NCBI GenBank assembly: GCA_013698435.1
Contig: JACCVA010000329.1
Coordinates: 1-6,976, forward strand
Length of the DNA: 6,976 nucleotides
Source of the DNA: Nocardioidaceae bacterium
Lineage (GTDB): Bacteria; Actinomycetota; Actinomycetes; Propionibacteriales; Nocardioidaceae
Direction: 5' to 3'
In this document: piece by piece, positions 1-5,858 of the stretch
Numbering within the stretch: position 1 is the stretch's first letter
Layout: every line of letters starts with the position of its first letter
Translations under genes and position numbers: made by a program
Notes under the pieces: model-generated
What the model was told of the DNA's origin: nothing
Database searches by the model: none
What the model saw: the letters and a program-made list of their open reading frames with translations, nothing else

Positions 1-352
1 GGATGAACGACCGCAGCTTCTCCAGCGGCTCGTTGTAGCGGTCGCACCACTGCTCCAGCCTGTCGACGTAGTCGGGTTCGACGCGGAGTGGCGGGAACTC
101 CGGGTCGTCGACGACTGGCGTGCAGAAGTCGGCACCGACATCGAAGAGGTCGTTCTGCACCTGCACCAGCACCGCCGCGACGTCGTCGTCGAGTCCCCCG
201 AGTGCCAGCGCGCAGCCGATTTGCGAGTTGGCCTCGTCGACGTCGGCATACGCGGCCAACCGGCTGCCGGTCTTACGCGTCACGCTCATGTCGCCGAGCC
301 GGGTCTCGCCGCCGTCGCCGGTGCGCGTGTAGATCTTGGTGAGGTTGACCAT
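1..352 (-). CDS. pduO: PduO-type ATP:cob(I)alamin adenosyltransferase, N-terminal part (3' end outside window)
   Basis: Reading leftward from an ATG at 352, 117 codons stay open to the window edge. The protein begins MVNLTKIYTRTGDGGET, the glycine-rich N-terminal ATP-binding signature of the PduO/MMAB corrinoid adenosyltransferase family, followed by a GDMS segment and a YADVDEANSQIG segment (residues 35-46) and NDLFDVGADFC (67-77), all typical of this helical-bundle enzyme. The family transfers the 5'-deoxyadenosyl group of ATP to cob(I)alamin, making adenosylcobalamin in the cytoplasm. Members are about 190 residues long, so roughly the last 70-75 residues are missing here. The gene starts 26 nt after the Dabb gene stop and is probably cotranscribed with it. 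No strong ribosome-binding site is visible; the best is a weak TAGG about 8 nt before the start. An adenosyltransferase a few genes after the ATP synthase operon is, as I recall, common in actinobacteria. The CobA/CobO P-loop type is excluded because no Walker A motif is present. Confidence 0.9.
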   Translation of the reverse strand, partial: MVNLTKIYTRTGDGGETRLGDMSVTRKTGSRLAAYADVDEANSQIGCALALGGLDDDVAAVLVQVQNDLFDVGADFCTPVVDDPEFPPLRVEPDYVDRLEQWCDRYNEPLEKLRSFI

Positions 353-378
353 CGCGTCAGCCTACGGTCTGTCGCCGG

Positions 379-720
379 TCAAGCGAACCTGGTCGACTCG
401 TCCAGGTAGTAGTCGAAGGCCAGCCGCTCGCACCCGCGGGCGTCGAGCCATGCGACGAACTCCTGGTGCGCCGGGTGAGCGACGTAGGACGCCAGCGTGT
501 CGGCGTCGGCGAAGACCGTGAACATCAGGTACTGGTAGCCGCGGGTCCGCTCGCCGGTGAGATCTCCACCGAAGTGCAGCTCGTCCATCGAGCCGATCGC
601 GTCCGGCCAGCCCGCCACCATCGCGCGCATCTCGGCGTCGTCGGTCGCCGTGAGGGCCTGCGGAAACTTCAGCAGCACGATGTGCTGCAGCGGCGGCTGG
701 GCCTGGTGGGGTGCTGTCAT
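379..720 (-). CDS. Stress-responsive A/B-barrel (Dabb) domain protein
   Basis: This is a complete 113-residue protein. After a ten-residue Gln/Pro-rich leader it reads LQHIVLLKF (residues 11-19), then an acidic helix, a GGDLTGERTRGYQYLMFTVF strand region (51-70) and SYVAHPAHQEFV (78-89). The opening H-I-V-L-L-K-F strand and the Y-x-x-H-P-x-H-x-x-F segment are the hallmarks of the Dabb family, small dimeric alpha+beta barrels of ferredoxin-like fold. Members range from plant stress proteins to polyketide cyclases and monooxygenase-like proteins, so the fold does not fix a reaction, and no catalytic role can be assigned here. No signal peptide or membrane span is seen, so it should be cytoplasmic. 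The ATG at 720 is well supported by GAGGAGG 11 nt upstream. The gene lies 41 nt after the DUF2550 gene and 26 nt before the cobalamin adenosyltransferase; a functional tie to either is only inference. Confidence 0.85.
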   Translation of the reverse strand: MTAPHQAQPPLQHIVLLKFPQALTATDDAEMRAMVAGWPDAIGSMDELHFGGDLTGERTRGYQYLMFTVFADADTLASYVAHPAHQEFVAWLDARGCERLAFDYYLDESTRFA

Positions 721-731
721 CTCGGTACTCT

Positions 732-738
732 CCTCCTC
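732..738 (-). promoter_or_regulatory. Ribosome-binding site of the Dabb gene
   Basis: The minus strand reads GAGGAGG here, 11 nt before the ATG at 720. It is the strongest Shine-Dalgarno match in the window together with that of the DUF2550 gene. Its first G (738) is also the last base of the hairpin at 738-757. Confidence 0.75.
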
Positions 739-757
739 GCGGTCCGCGGGGACCGCG
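738..757 (-). other. Perfect 8-bp hairpin abutting the Dabb ribosome-binding site
   Basis: On the minus strand CGCGGTCC (757-750) and GGACCGCG (745-738) form a perfect, GC-rich 8-bp stem around the tetraloop CCGC. It begins 4 nt after the DUF2550 stop codon and ends on the first base of the Dabb ribosome-binding site. No T run follows, so a classical intrinsic terminator is unlikely. It may act as an RNA 3'-end stabiliser, a transcription attenuator, or a structure affecting Dabb translation; the sequence does not decide between these. Confidence 0.5.
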
Positions 758-761
758 CTGG

Positions 762-1223
762 TCAGGTGGGCCGGCGATCCTGGCCCGGCGGAGCGGCCTC
801 GACCCAGGCCAGGAAGCCGGTCAGCGCCCTGTCACTCATCGCGAGCTCGATCGTGCGCCCGTCCGCGAGCCTTACCGCTACGACGCGGTGGCCGGCATAC
901 AGCGAGAAAGCCTCGGCCCCGTGCGGCGTACGCCGCGCGCCCACCGTCAGCGAGCGGTCGAACACCCACTGCGGCCGTGGGGAGAACGAGAAGATCCTGA
1001 ACCACTCGAGGTCCTGGCCGCTGTAGCGAGCTAGCCCCAGCACCCAGCCGCGGGCCGTCTGCGGACCCGTCCCCCTGGACGGCGCACGCATCCGCACGCT
1101 GCACTCGAAAGTTCCCCCGTAGCGGTTCAGCCAGCGGCGCCGCACGAACAGTGCAACCAGGGCGAGAGCCGCCAGGAAAGCAAGACCGGCAACGATGTCC
1201 AGCACGGGCTGCCACCACGGCAT
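762..1223 (-). CDS. DUF2550-family one-span membrane protein
   Basis: From the ATG at 1223 this is a 153-residue protein. Residues 7-27 are a hydrophobic span (VLDIVAGLAFLAALALVALFV) followed at once by RRR, so the N-terminus should face outside and the remaining 125 residues the cytoplasm. The soluble part holds GTFECSVR (37-44), GWVLGLARYSGQDLEWFRIFSFSP (59-82) and ELAMSDRALTGFLAWVE (126-142), which I recognise as the actinobacterial DUF2550 pattern, typically encoded just after atpC. Its function is unknown; conserved position suggests but does not show a link to ATP synthase or the membrane. I chose ATG 1223 because AAGGAGG lies 5 nt before it. A GTG at 1241 would add only MSKEGQ and would place that ribosome-binding site inside the coding region. 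The gene is separated from atpC by 109 nt that contain a strong hairpin, so it may be only partly cotranscribed with the atp genes. Confidence 0.85.
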   Translation of the reverse strand: MPWWQPVLDIVAGLAFLAALALVALFVRRRWLNRYGGTFECSVRMRAPSRGTGPQTARGWVLGLARYSGQDLEWFRIFSFSPRPQWVFDRSLTVGARRTPHGAEAFSLYAGHRVVAVRLADGRTIELAMSDRALTGFLAWVEAAPPGQDRRPT

Positions 1224-1227
1224 CTGG

Positions 1228-1234
1228 CCCTCCT
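1228..1234 (-). promoter_or_regulatory. Ribosome-binding site deciding the DUF2550 start
   Basis: The minus strand reads AAGGAGG ending 5 nt (GCCAG minus nothing but the start) before the ATG at 1223. It sits downstream of the alternative GTG at 1241 and so favours the shorter protein. Confidence 0.7.
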
Positions 1235-1283
1235 TGCTCACTGTGCTGCTGGCTGCTCACTGCCCCCGATGATCCTTACATAA

Positions 1284-1322
1284 GACCGCCGGCCACCGTC
1301 TTCTCGACGGCGGCCGGCGGTC
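1284..1322 (-). terminator. Strong hairpin after atpC, probable operon terminator or attenuator
   Basis: An 11-bp perfect inverted repeat (GACCGCCGGCC at 1284-1294 with its complement at 1312-1322) encloses, after a single A/C mismatch, a second perfect 5-bp stem (CCGTC 1296-1300 with GACGG 1306-1310) closed by the loop at 1301-1305. The hairpin starts about 10 nt after the atpC stop. On the minus strand it is followed by TTATGT, a poor U tract, so termination may be partial or the structure may instead protect the atp mRNA 3' end. High-GC actinobacterial terminators often lack long U runs, which keeps the terminator reading plausible. Confidence 0.6.
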
Positions 1323-1332
1323 CCCCAGGAAC

Positions 1333-1725
1333 TCAGCGGTCGCGCTCGGCGACCCGGATCCGGGCTTCTGCGAGCCGGACCTCTTCCTCGGACTCCGGTG
1401 AGTCCGCGCCGGCCTGCTTCGCCCGCTCGAGGTCCTGCCTGGCCTTCTCGAGGTCGACCTCGTTCGACATCTCGGCGTGCTCCGCCAGGATAGACACCCG
1501 GTTGTTGGCAACGGACAAGAAGCCGCCGTTGATGACGGCGGACCAGCGCTCACCTTCGACCGTGTGTACCTCGACCTCGCCTGGGACGAGCACCGAAAGC
1601 AGGGGAGCGTGGTTCTTGAGCACCCCCACCTCACCGTCAGTGGTACGGGCGATGATCATCGTGGCCTCGCCCGACCAAACGACGCGGTCCGCGGCGACGA
1701 GTGCGAGTTGGAGATTGTCGGACAT
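1333..1725 (-). CDS. atpC: F1F0 ATP synthase subunit epsilon
   Basis: This is a full-length 130-residue epsilon subunit. The N-terminal beta-sandwich (about 1-86) includes LALVAADRVVWSGEATMIIA, the GEVGVLKNHAPLLS turn (31-44) and NGGFLSVANNRVSIL (66-80). The C-terminal part (about 91-130, DLEKARQDLERAKQ and EEEVRLAEARIRVAERD) can form the helical hairpin that in bacterial enzymes can extend along gamma and inhibit ATP hydrolysis. Epsilon sits with gamma in the rotor and contacts the c ring. The usual Pro-Gly of the GILPGHAP turn is Lys-Asn here, a minor departure. The ATG at 1725 shares one base with the atpD stop (TGATG), which implies translational coupling; AGAAGGGG (1738-1731) provides a ribosome-binding site within the end of atpD. 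A hairpin follows about 10 nt after the stop. Confidence 0.96.
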   Translation of the reverse strand: MSDNLQLALVAADRVVWSGEATMIIARTTDGEVGVLKNHAPLLSVLVPGEVEVHTVEGERWSAVINGGFLSVANNRVSILAEHAEMSNEVDLEKARQDLERAKQAGADSPESEEEVRLAEARIRVAERDR

Positions 1726-3182
1726 CAGAGCCCCTTCTGGATCTCAGACCACTTGCGCTCGACGTCGTCGAGGCCACCACACATGTAGAAGGCCTGCTCG
1801 GCGACGTGGTCGTAGTCGCCGTTGGAGATCTTCGTGAATGCCTCGACGGTGTCCTCGAGCGGGACCGTCGAGCCCTCCAGACCGGTGAACTGCTTGGCGA
1901 CGTAGGTGTTCTGCGACAGGAAGCGCTGGATGCGGCGCGCCCGTGACACGACGACCTTGTCCTCCTCCGACAGCTCGTCGACGCCGAGGATCGCAATGAT
2001 GTCCTGCAGCTCCTTGTTGCGCTGCAGAATCTGCTTCACCCGCACCGCGGTGTTGTAGTGGTCGTCGCTGATGTAGCGGGGGTCGAGGATCCGTGACGTC
2101 GAGGTCAGCGGATCCACGGCCGGGTAGATGCCCAGCGAGGCGATCTCCCGCGACAGCTCCGTGGTGGCGTCGAGGTGGGCGAACGTCGTTGCCGGCGCCG
2201 GGTCGGTGTAGTCGTCGGCGGGCACGTAGATCGCCTGCATCGACGTGATCGAGTGGCCGCGGGTCGACGTGATTCGCTCTTGGAGCACACCCATCTCGTC
2301 GGCGAGGTTGGGCTGGTAGCCCACCGCGGACGGCATCCGGCCGAGCAGCGTCGAAACCTCGGAGCCGGCCTGGGTGAACCGGAAGATGTTGTCGATGAAC
2401 AGAAGCACGTCCTGGTTCTGCACGTCACGGAAGTACTCCGCCATCGTCAGCGCCGACAATGCCACCCGCAGCCGGGTGCCCGGCGGCTCGTCCATCTGGC
2501 CGAATACCAGGGCAGTCTGTCCGAGGACCTCGGACTCGGTCATCTCAGCGATCAGGTCGTTGCCCTCACGCGTGCGCTCGCCGACGCCGGCGAACACCGA
2601 GACGCCACCGTGATCGCGCGCCACGCGGGCGATCATCTCCTGGATCAGCACGGTCTTGCCGACACCGGCTCCGCCGAACAGGCCGATCTTCCCGCCCTGG
2701 ACGTAGGGCGTCAGCAGGTCGATGACCTTGATGCCGGTGTGGAACATCTCCGTCTTGGGCTCCAGGGAGTCGAACGACGGGGCCTTGCGGTGGATCGGCC
2801 AGCGATCGGTGACCTCGAGCTTCTCGTCCTCCTTGAGGTTGAGGCACTCACCGATCACGTTGAAGACGTGGCCCAGGGTGACGTCGCCGACAGGCACGCT
2901 GATCGGCTCGCCGGTGTCCTTGACGGGTGCGCCGCGGACCAGTCCGTCGGTGGACCTCATCGAGATCGCGCGGACCATGCCGTCGCCGATGTGTTGGGCG
3001 ACCTCGAGGATGATCGTGCTCTTCTCGCCGCCGAGCTCGAGCTCGACACTGAGGGCGCTGTACATGTCGGGCATGTTGTCGCTGGTGAACTCCACGTCGA
3101 CGACGGGGCCCGTGATGCGGGCGATGCGTCCGACAGCAGCCGACTTGGAGGTCGACGTGTCGTCACTAATGGTGGCAGTCAT
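1725..3182 (-). CDS. atpD: F1F0 ATP synthase subunit beta (catalytic)
   Basis: This 485-residue protein carries the catalytic nucleotide sites of F1, making ATP from ADP and phosphate on the cytoplasmic side of the membrane. Visible motifs are the N-terminal barrel (about 15-90), the P-loop GGAGVGKT (170-177), GERTREG with the general-base glutamate at 202 and Arg203, the Walker B strand DVLLFID ending at Asp264, the ATP synthase alpha/beta signature PAVDPLTSTS (354-363), and the gamma-contacting DELSEED loop intact at 402-408. Length is close to that of other actinobacterial beta subunits, with a slightly long polar N-terminus (MTATISDDTSTSKSA). The start lies 6 nt after the atpG stop, and a weak GAGAGAG-type ribosome-binding site overlaps the end of atpG. 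The stop overlaps atpC by one base. All catalytic residues are present, so the subunit should be active. Confidence 0.98.
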   Translation of the reverse strand: MTATISDDTSTSKSAAVGRIARITGPVVDVEFTSDNMPDMYSALSVELELGGEKSTIILEVAQHIGDGMVRAISMRSTDGLVRGAPVKDTGEPISVPVGDVTLGHVFNVIGECLNLKEDEKLEVTDRWPIHRKAPSFDSLEPKTEMFHTGIKVIDLLTPYVQGGKIGLFGGAGVGKTVLIQEMIARVARDHGGVSVFAGVGERTREGNDLIAEMTESEVLGQTALVFGQMDEPPGTRLRVALSALTMAEYFRDVQNQDVLLFIDNIFRFTQAGSEVSTLLGRMPSAVGYQPNLADEMGVLQERITSTRGHSITSMQAIYVPADDYTDPAPATTFAHLDATTELSREIASLGIYPAVDPLTSTSRILDPRYISDDHYNTAVRVKQILQRNKELQDIIAILGVDELSEEDKVVVSRARRIQRFLSQNTYVAKQFTGLEGSTVPLEDTVEAFTKISNGDYDHVAEQAFYMCGGLDDVERKWSEIQKGL

Positions 3183-3188
3183 GCTCTC

Positions 3189-4100
3189 TCACTCACTCCC
3201 GGCGTTGGCGTCGGCCAGCGCGTTGACGCCACCGACGATCTCGCTGATCTCTTGGGTAATACCGGCCTGGCGGGCCTGGTTGGCGGTACGGGTGTAGCTC
3301 TTGATGAGCTCCTCGGCATTGTCCGTCGCCGACTTCATCGCCCGCTGGCGGGCTGCCAGCTCCGAGGCGGAGGCCTGGAGCAGGCAGAAGAAGATGCGGC
3401 TCTGGACGTACTTCGGCAGCAGCGCGTCGAGCACCTCCGCGTCGCCCGGCTCGAACTCGTAGAGCGGGAGCACTTCGCTCGTGTCAGGCCTCTCCTCACC
3501 CTCGACGATCTCCAGCGGAAGCAGCCGGATGTCTTGTGGCTCCTGCAACAGCATCGACTTGAACCTCGTGTAAACCACGTGTACCTCGTCCACCTTGTGC
3601 TCACTGTCGTCGTCGACGAAGGCTCCGATGAGCGCCTCGCCGATCGCCTGGGCGTCGTCGTAGGTCGGCGTGTCGGAGAAGCCGGTCCAGCTGTCGATGA
3701 CCGGCCGGTCGCGGAAGGAGTAGTAGAGGACTCCCTTGCGTCCGCTGACGTAGAGGTCGACCTCCTTGCCGTCTCCACGCAGCTTCTCACCAAGGCGCTC
3801 GGCCTCCCGGAGCACTGCCGAGGAGTACGCGCCGGCGAGTCCGCGATCGCTGGTGACGACCAGGATCGCCGCCCGCTTGGGATCCTCGGGTTCCGACGTC
3901 AGAGGGTGGTCGACGTTGGAGTAGGTCGCCACGGCCGAGACCGCACGAGTCAGCTCACGCGCGTACGGCGCGGCCTGCTGGGCCCGCTGCTGCGCCTTGA
4001 TGATCCGGGACGCAGCGATGAGCTCCATGGCACGCGTAATCTTCTTGGTCGCGTTGACGGACTTGATCCGCGCCCGCAGCTCACGCAGCGATGCAGCCAT
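3189..4100 (-). CDS. atpG: F1F0 ATP synthase subunit gamma (central rotor shaft)
   Basis: This 303-residue protein forms the central shaft, with N- and C-terminal helices coiled inside the alpha3beta3 head and a Rossmann-like middle domain next to epsilon. The N-terminal helix SLRELRARIKSVNATKKITRAMELIAASRI (4-33), the middle segment ILVVTSDRGLAGAYSS (79-94) and the C-terminal helix RAMKSATDNAEELIKSYTRTANQARQAGITQEISEIVGG (253-291) are all clear. The C-terminal family signature I-T-x-E-x2-E-x3-G is followed by Val (292) where Ala is usual. The loop after the middle domain (DDDSEHK, 163-169) is short; from memory, mycobacteria have a longer acidic insertion at this place. The ATG at 4100 is only 2 nt past the atpA stop (TGAGCATG), with GCGAGG upstream as a modest ribosome-binding site, so translation is likely coupled to atpA. 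Confidence 0.97.
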   Translation of the reverse strand: MAASLRELRARIKSVNATKKITRAMELIAASRIIKAQQRAQQAAPYARELTRAVSAVATYSNVDHPLTSEPEDPKRAAILVVTSDRGLAGAYSSAVLREAERLGEKLRGDGKEVDLYVSGRKGVLYYSFRDRPVIDSWTGFSDTPTYDDAQAIGEALIGAFVDDDSEHKVDEVHVVYTRFKSMLLQEPQDIRLLPLEIVEGEERPDTSEVLPLYEFEPGDAEVLDALLPKYVQSRIFFCLLQASASELAARQRAMKSATDNAEELIKSYTRTANQARQAGITQEISEIVGGVNALADANAGSE

Positions 4101-4102
4101 GC

Positions 4103-5743
4103 TCAGCCTCGCTTCTGCTTGACGATCTGCTCTTGCTCGATTGCCTCGTCCTCCAGCGGCTGGAACTCCTCATGGCCGGCTTTGATCGACTTGCCTTCGT
4201 GCGTCTCGAAGCGGTCGAGGAAGCCGTCGTACGCCGAGTCGAGCGACGCCATCGTGTCGTCGGTGAAGTCCTCGGACTCGCGGATCCCGTCGAGGATGCC
4301 CGCGTGTTCGTGCTTGAGGTAGTCGAGGAACTCGCGTTCGAAGCGACGGACGTCCTCGACCGGCACGTCGTCGAGCTTGCCGCGGGTCCCGGCCCACAAC
4401 GAGACGACCTGGTCCTCGAGCGGGAAGGGTGCGTACTGCGACTGCTTGAGCAGCTCCATCAGCCGGCCACCCCGGTCGAGTTGCTGACGGGAGGCGGCGT
4501 CCAGGTCCGAGGCGAACATCGCGAAGGCCTCCATCGCGCGGAACTGCGCGAGGTCGATCTTCAGCGAACCGGTCGCCTTCCTCATCGCCTTCACCTGGGC
4601 GGCACCACCGACACGTGAGACCGACACACCGACATCGATGGCCGGGCGCTGGTTGGCGTTGAACAGGTCGGACTGGAGGAAGATCTGGCCGTCGGTGATC
4701 GAGATGACGTTGGTTGGGATGTAGGCCGAGATGTCATTGGCCTTGGTCTCGATGATCGGCAGACCGGTCATCGATCCCGCGCCCATGTCGTCCGACAGCT
4801 TCGCGCAACGCTCGAGCAGCCGGCTGTGCAGGTAGAAGACGTCGCCTGGGTAGGCCTCGCGGCCCGGTGGCCGGCGCAGCAGCAGCGACACCGACCGGTA
4901 AGCCTCGGCCTGCTTGGTGAGATCGTCGAAGATGATCAGGACGTGCTTGCCGTCGTACATCCAGTGCTGCCCGATGGCCGAGCCCGTGTAGGGCGCGAGG
5001 TACTTGAACCCAGCCGAGTCCGAAGCCGGCGAAGCTACGATGGTGGTGTACTCCAGCGCACCTGCCTCTTCGAGGGCGCCGCGCACGGCGGCGATGGTGG
5101 ATCCTTTCTGGCCGATCGCGACATAGATGCAGCGGACCTGCTTGTCCGGGTCGCCGGACTCCCAGGCGCGCCGCTGGTTGATCATCGTGTCGATCGCGAT
5201 GGCCGTCTTGCCGGTCTGGCGGTCACCGATGATCAGCTGACGCTGACCACGTCCGATCGGGGTCAGGGCATCGATCGCCTTCAGGCCGGTGTACATCGGC
5301 TCGTTGACGCTCTGTCGCTGGACCACCGACGGGGCCTGCAGCTCCAGCGGACGGCGCTCGTCTGTCTCGACGTCGCCCAGACCGTCCATCGGGTTGCCGA
5401 GCGGGTCGACGACGCGACCGAGGTAGGCGTCGCCCACGGGGACCGAGAGCACCTCGCCGGTGCGCCGGACCTGCTGGCCCTCTTCGATGCCGGCGAACTC
5501 ACCGAGGATGACGACACCGATCTCGCGGACGTCGAGGTTCAAGGCGATGCCCAAGGTGCCGTCCTCGAACTCGAGCAACTCGTTCGCCATGACCGAGGGC
5601 AGGCCCTCGACGCGGGCGATGCCGTCCATCGCCTCGGCAACGTTCCCGACCTCTTCGCGACTGGCTTCTTCCGGCTTGTAGTCAGAGACGAAGCGCGAGA
5701 GCGCTTCCTGGATCTCCTCGGGCCGGATGCTGAGCTCCGTCAT
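4103..5743 (-). CDS. atpA: F1F0 ATP synthase subunit alpha
   Basis: This 546-residue protein is the regulatory, non-catalytic nucleotide-binding partner of beta in the F1 hexamer. It shows the N-terminal delta-binding helix (about 1-25), barrel (about 30-100), P-loop GDRQTGKT (173-180), Walker B strand HVLIIFDD (267-274), the family signature PAIDVGVSVS (367-376) and the arginine finger Arg377 in SRVGGAAQ, which reaches into the beta catalytic site. The usual C-terminal bundle (about 385-512) is followed by a charged tail of about 32 residues from HEGKSIKAGHEEF to KQKRG (515-546); E. coli alpha is 513 residues. The start MTELSIRPEEI is the typical alpha opening. AGAGG 8 nt upstream is a modest ribosome-binding site, and a better AGGAG lies 16 nt upstream. 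It follows atpH after a 115-bp gap and precedes atpG by 2 nt. Confidence 0.98.
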   Translation of the reverse strand: MTELSIRPEEIQEALSRFVSDYKPEEASREEVGNVAEAMDGIARVEGLPSVMANELLEFEDGTLGIALNLDVREIGVVILGEFAGIEEGQQVRRTGEVLSVPVGDAYLGRVVDPLGNPMDGLGDVETDERRPLELQAPSVVQRQSVNEPMYTGLKAIDALTPIGRGQRQLIIGDRQTGKTAIAIDTMINQRRAWESGDPDKQVRCIYVAIGQKGSTIAAVRGALEEAGALEYTTIVASPASDSAGFKYLAPYTGSAIGQHWMYDGKHVLIIFDDLTKQAEAYRSVSLLLRRPPGREAYPGDVFYLHSRLLERCAKLSDDMGAGSMTGLPIIETKANDISAYIPTNVISITDGQIFLQSDLFNANQRPAIDVGVSVSRVGGAAQVKAMRKATGSLKIDLAQFRAMEAFAMFASDLDAASRQQLDRGGRLMELLKQSQYAPFPLEDQVVSLWAGTRGKLDDVPVEDVRRFEREFLDYLKHEHAGILDGIRESEDFTDDTMASLDSAYDGFLDRFETHEGKSIKAGHEEFQPLEDEAIEQEQIVKQKRG

Positions 5744-5858
5744 TGCTTCTGCCTCTGCTCTCCTGGACTCGTACGTTCAGTTGTGTCCAACTCACGTGCT
5801 GCACGTCTGCGGGTTGTTCGTGCCCGGCGGCTGTCCGCCTCCTGACGCCGGGTCGTCC
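5744..5858 (-). promoter_or_regulatory. Structured 115-bp atpH-atpA intergenic leader
   Basis: This is the only sizeable gap inside the atp operon. Just after the atpH stop, CCCGGCG (5823-5829) pairs perfectly with CGCCGGG (5846-5852), while GGCGG (5826-5830) can instead pair with CCGCC (5835-5839) around a CTGT loop; the two stems share bases and exclude each other. An AGGAGG (5843-5838, minus strand) lies in this element with no start codon at a usual distance. Further on are the 13-bp palindrome ACGTGCTGCACGT (5794-5806) and a small hairpin AGTTG/CAACT (5779-5783 with 5788-5792). No convincing -35/-10 pair was found. Possible roles are RNA processing, differential expression of F1 versus stalk subunits, or an internal promoter. 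Confidence 0.4.

Larger units (their letters stand above)
1224..1332 (-). other. atpC to DUF2550 intergenic region
   Basis: This 109-bp stretch holds the hairpin at 1284-1322 and, beyond it in the transcription direction, a short AT-richer segment reading TTATGTAAGGATC (1283-1271 on the minus strand). TAAGGAT (1278-1272) resembles an actinobacterial -10 hexamer, and GACGGT inside the hairpin (1300-1295) lies at about the right distance for a poor -35. A separate promoter for the DUF2550-Dabb-adenosyltransferase group is therefore possible but weakly supported. Confidence 0.3.

Noticed and set aside
466..1026. Plus-strand open frames of 107-186 codons opposite the Dabb and DUF2550 genes.
   Set aside because: Arg/Ala/Ser-rich shadows of two well-supported minus-strand genes.
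1272..1301. A promoter for the DUF2550 group (TAAGGAT as -10, GACGGT or AGACGG as -35).
   Set aside because: The -10 is only a partial match, the -35 is poor and lies within the terminator-like hairpin; not listed as a separate promoter.
2175..4322. A 715-codon open frame on the plus strand, antisense to parts of atpD, atpG and atpA.
   Set aside because: It spans three unmistakable ATP synthase genes on the other strand, has no recognisable domain, is a low-complexity mix of Arg, Leu, Asp, Val and Gly, and is the expected shadow of GC-biased third codon positions.
5794..5806. The palindrome ACGTGCTGCACGT as a transcription-factor operator.
   Set aside because: A 13-bp palindrome in GC-rich DNA can occur by chance, I cannot match it to a known regulator, and no promoter is visible next to it. 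It is kept only as part of the intergenic description.
4826..5845. A 339-codon plus-strand open frame opposite atpA and the atpH-atpA gap.
   Set aside because: Same reason: it mirrors atpA codons and has no family resemblance or ribosome-binding site of note.
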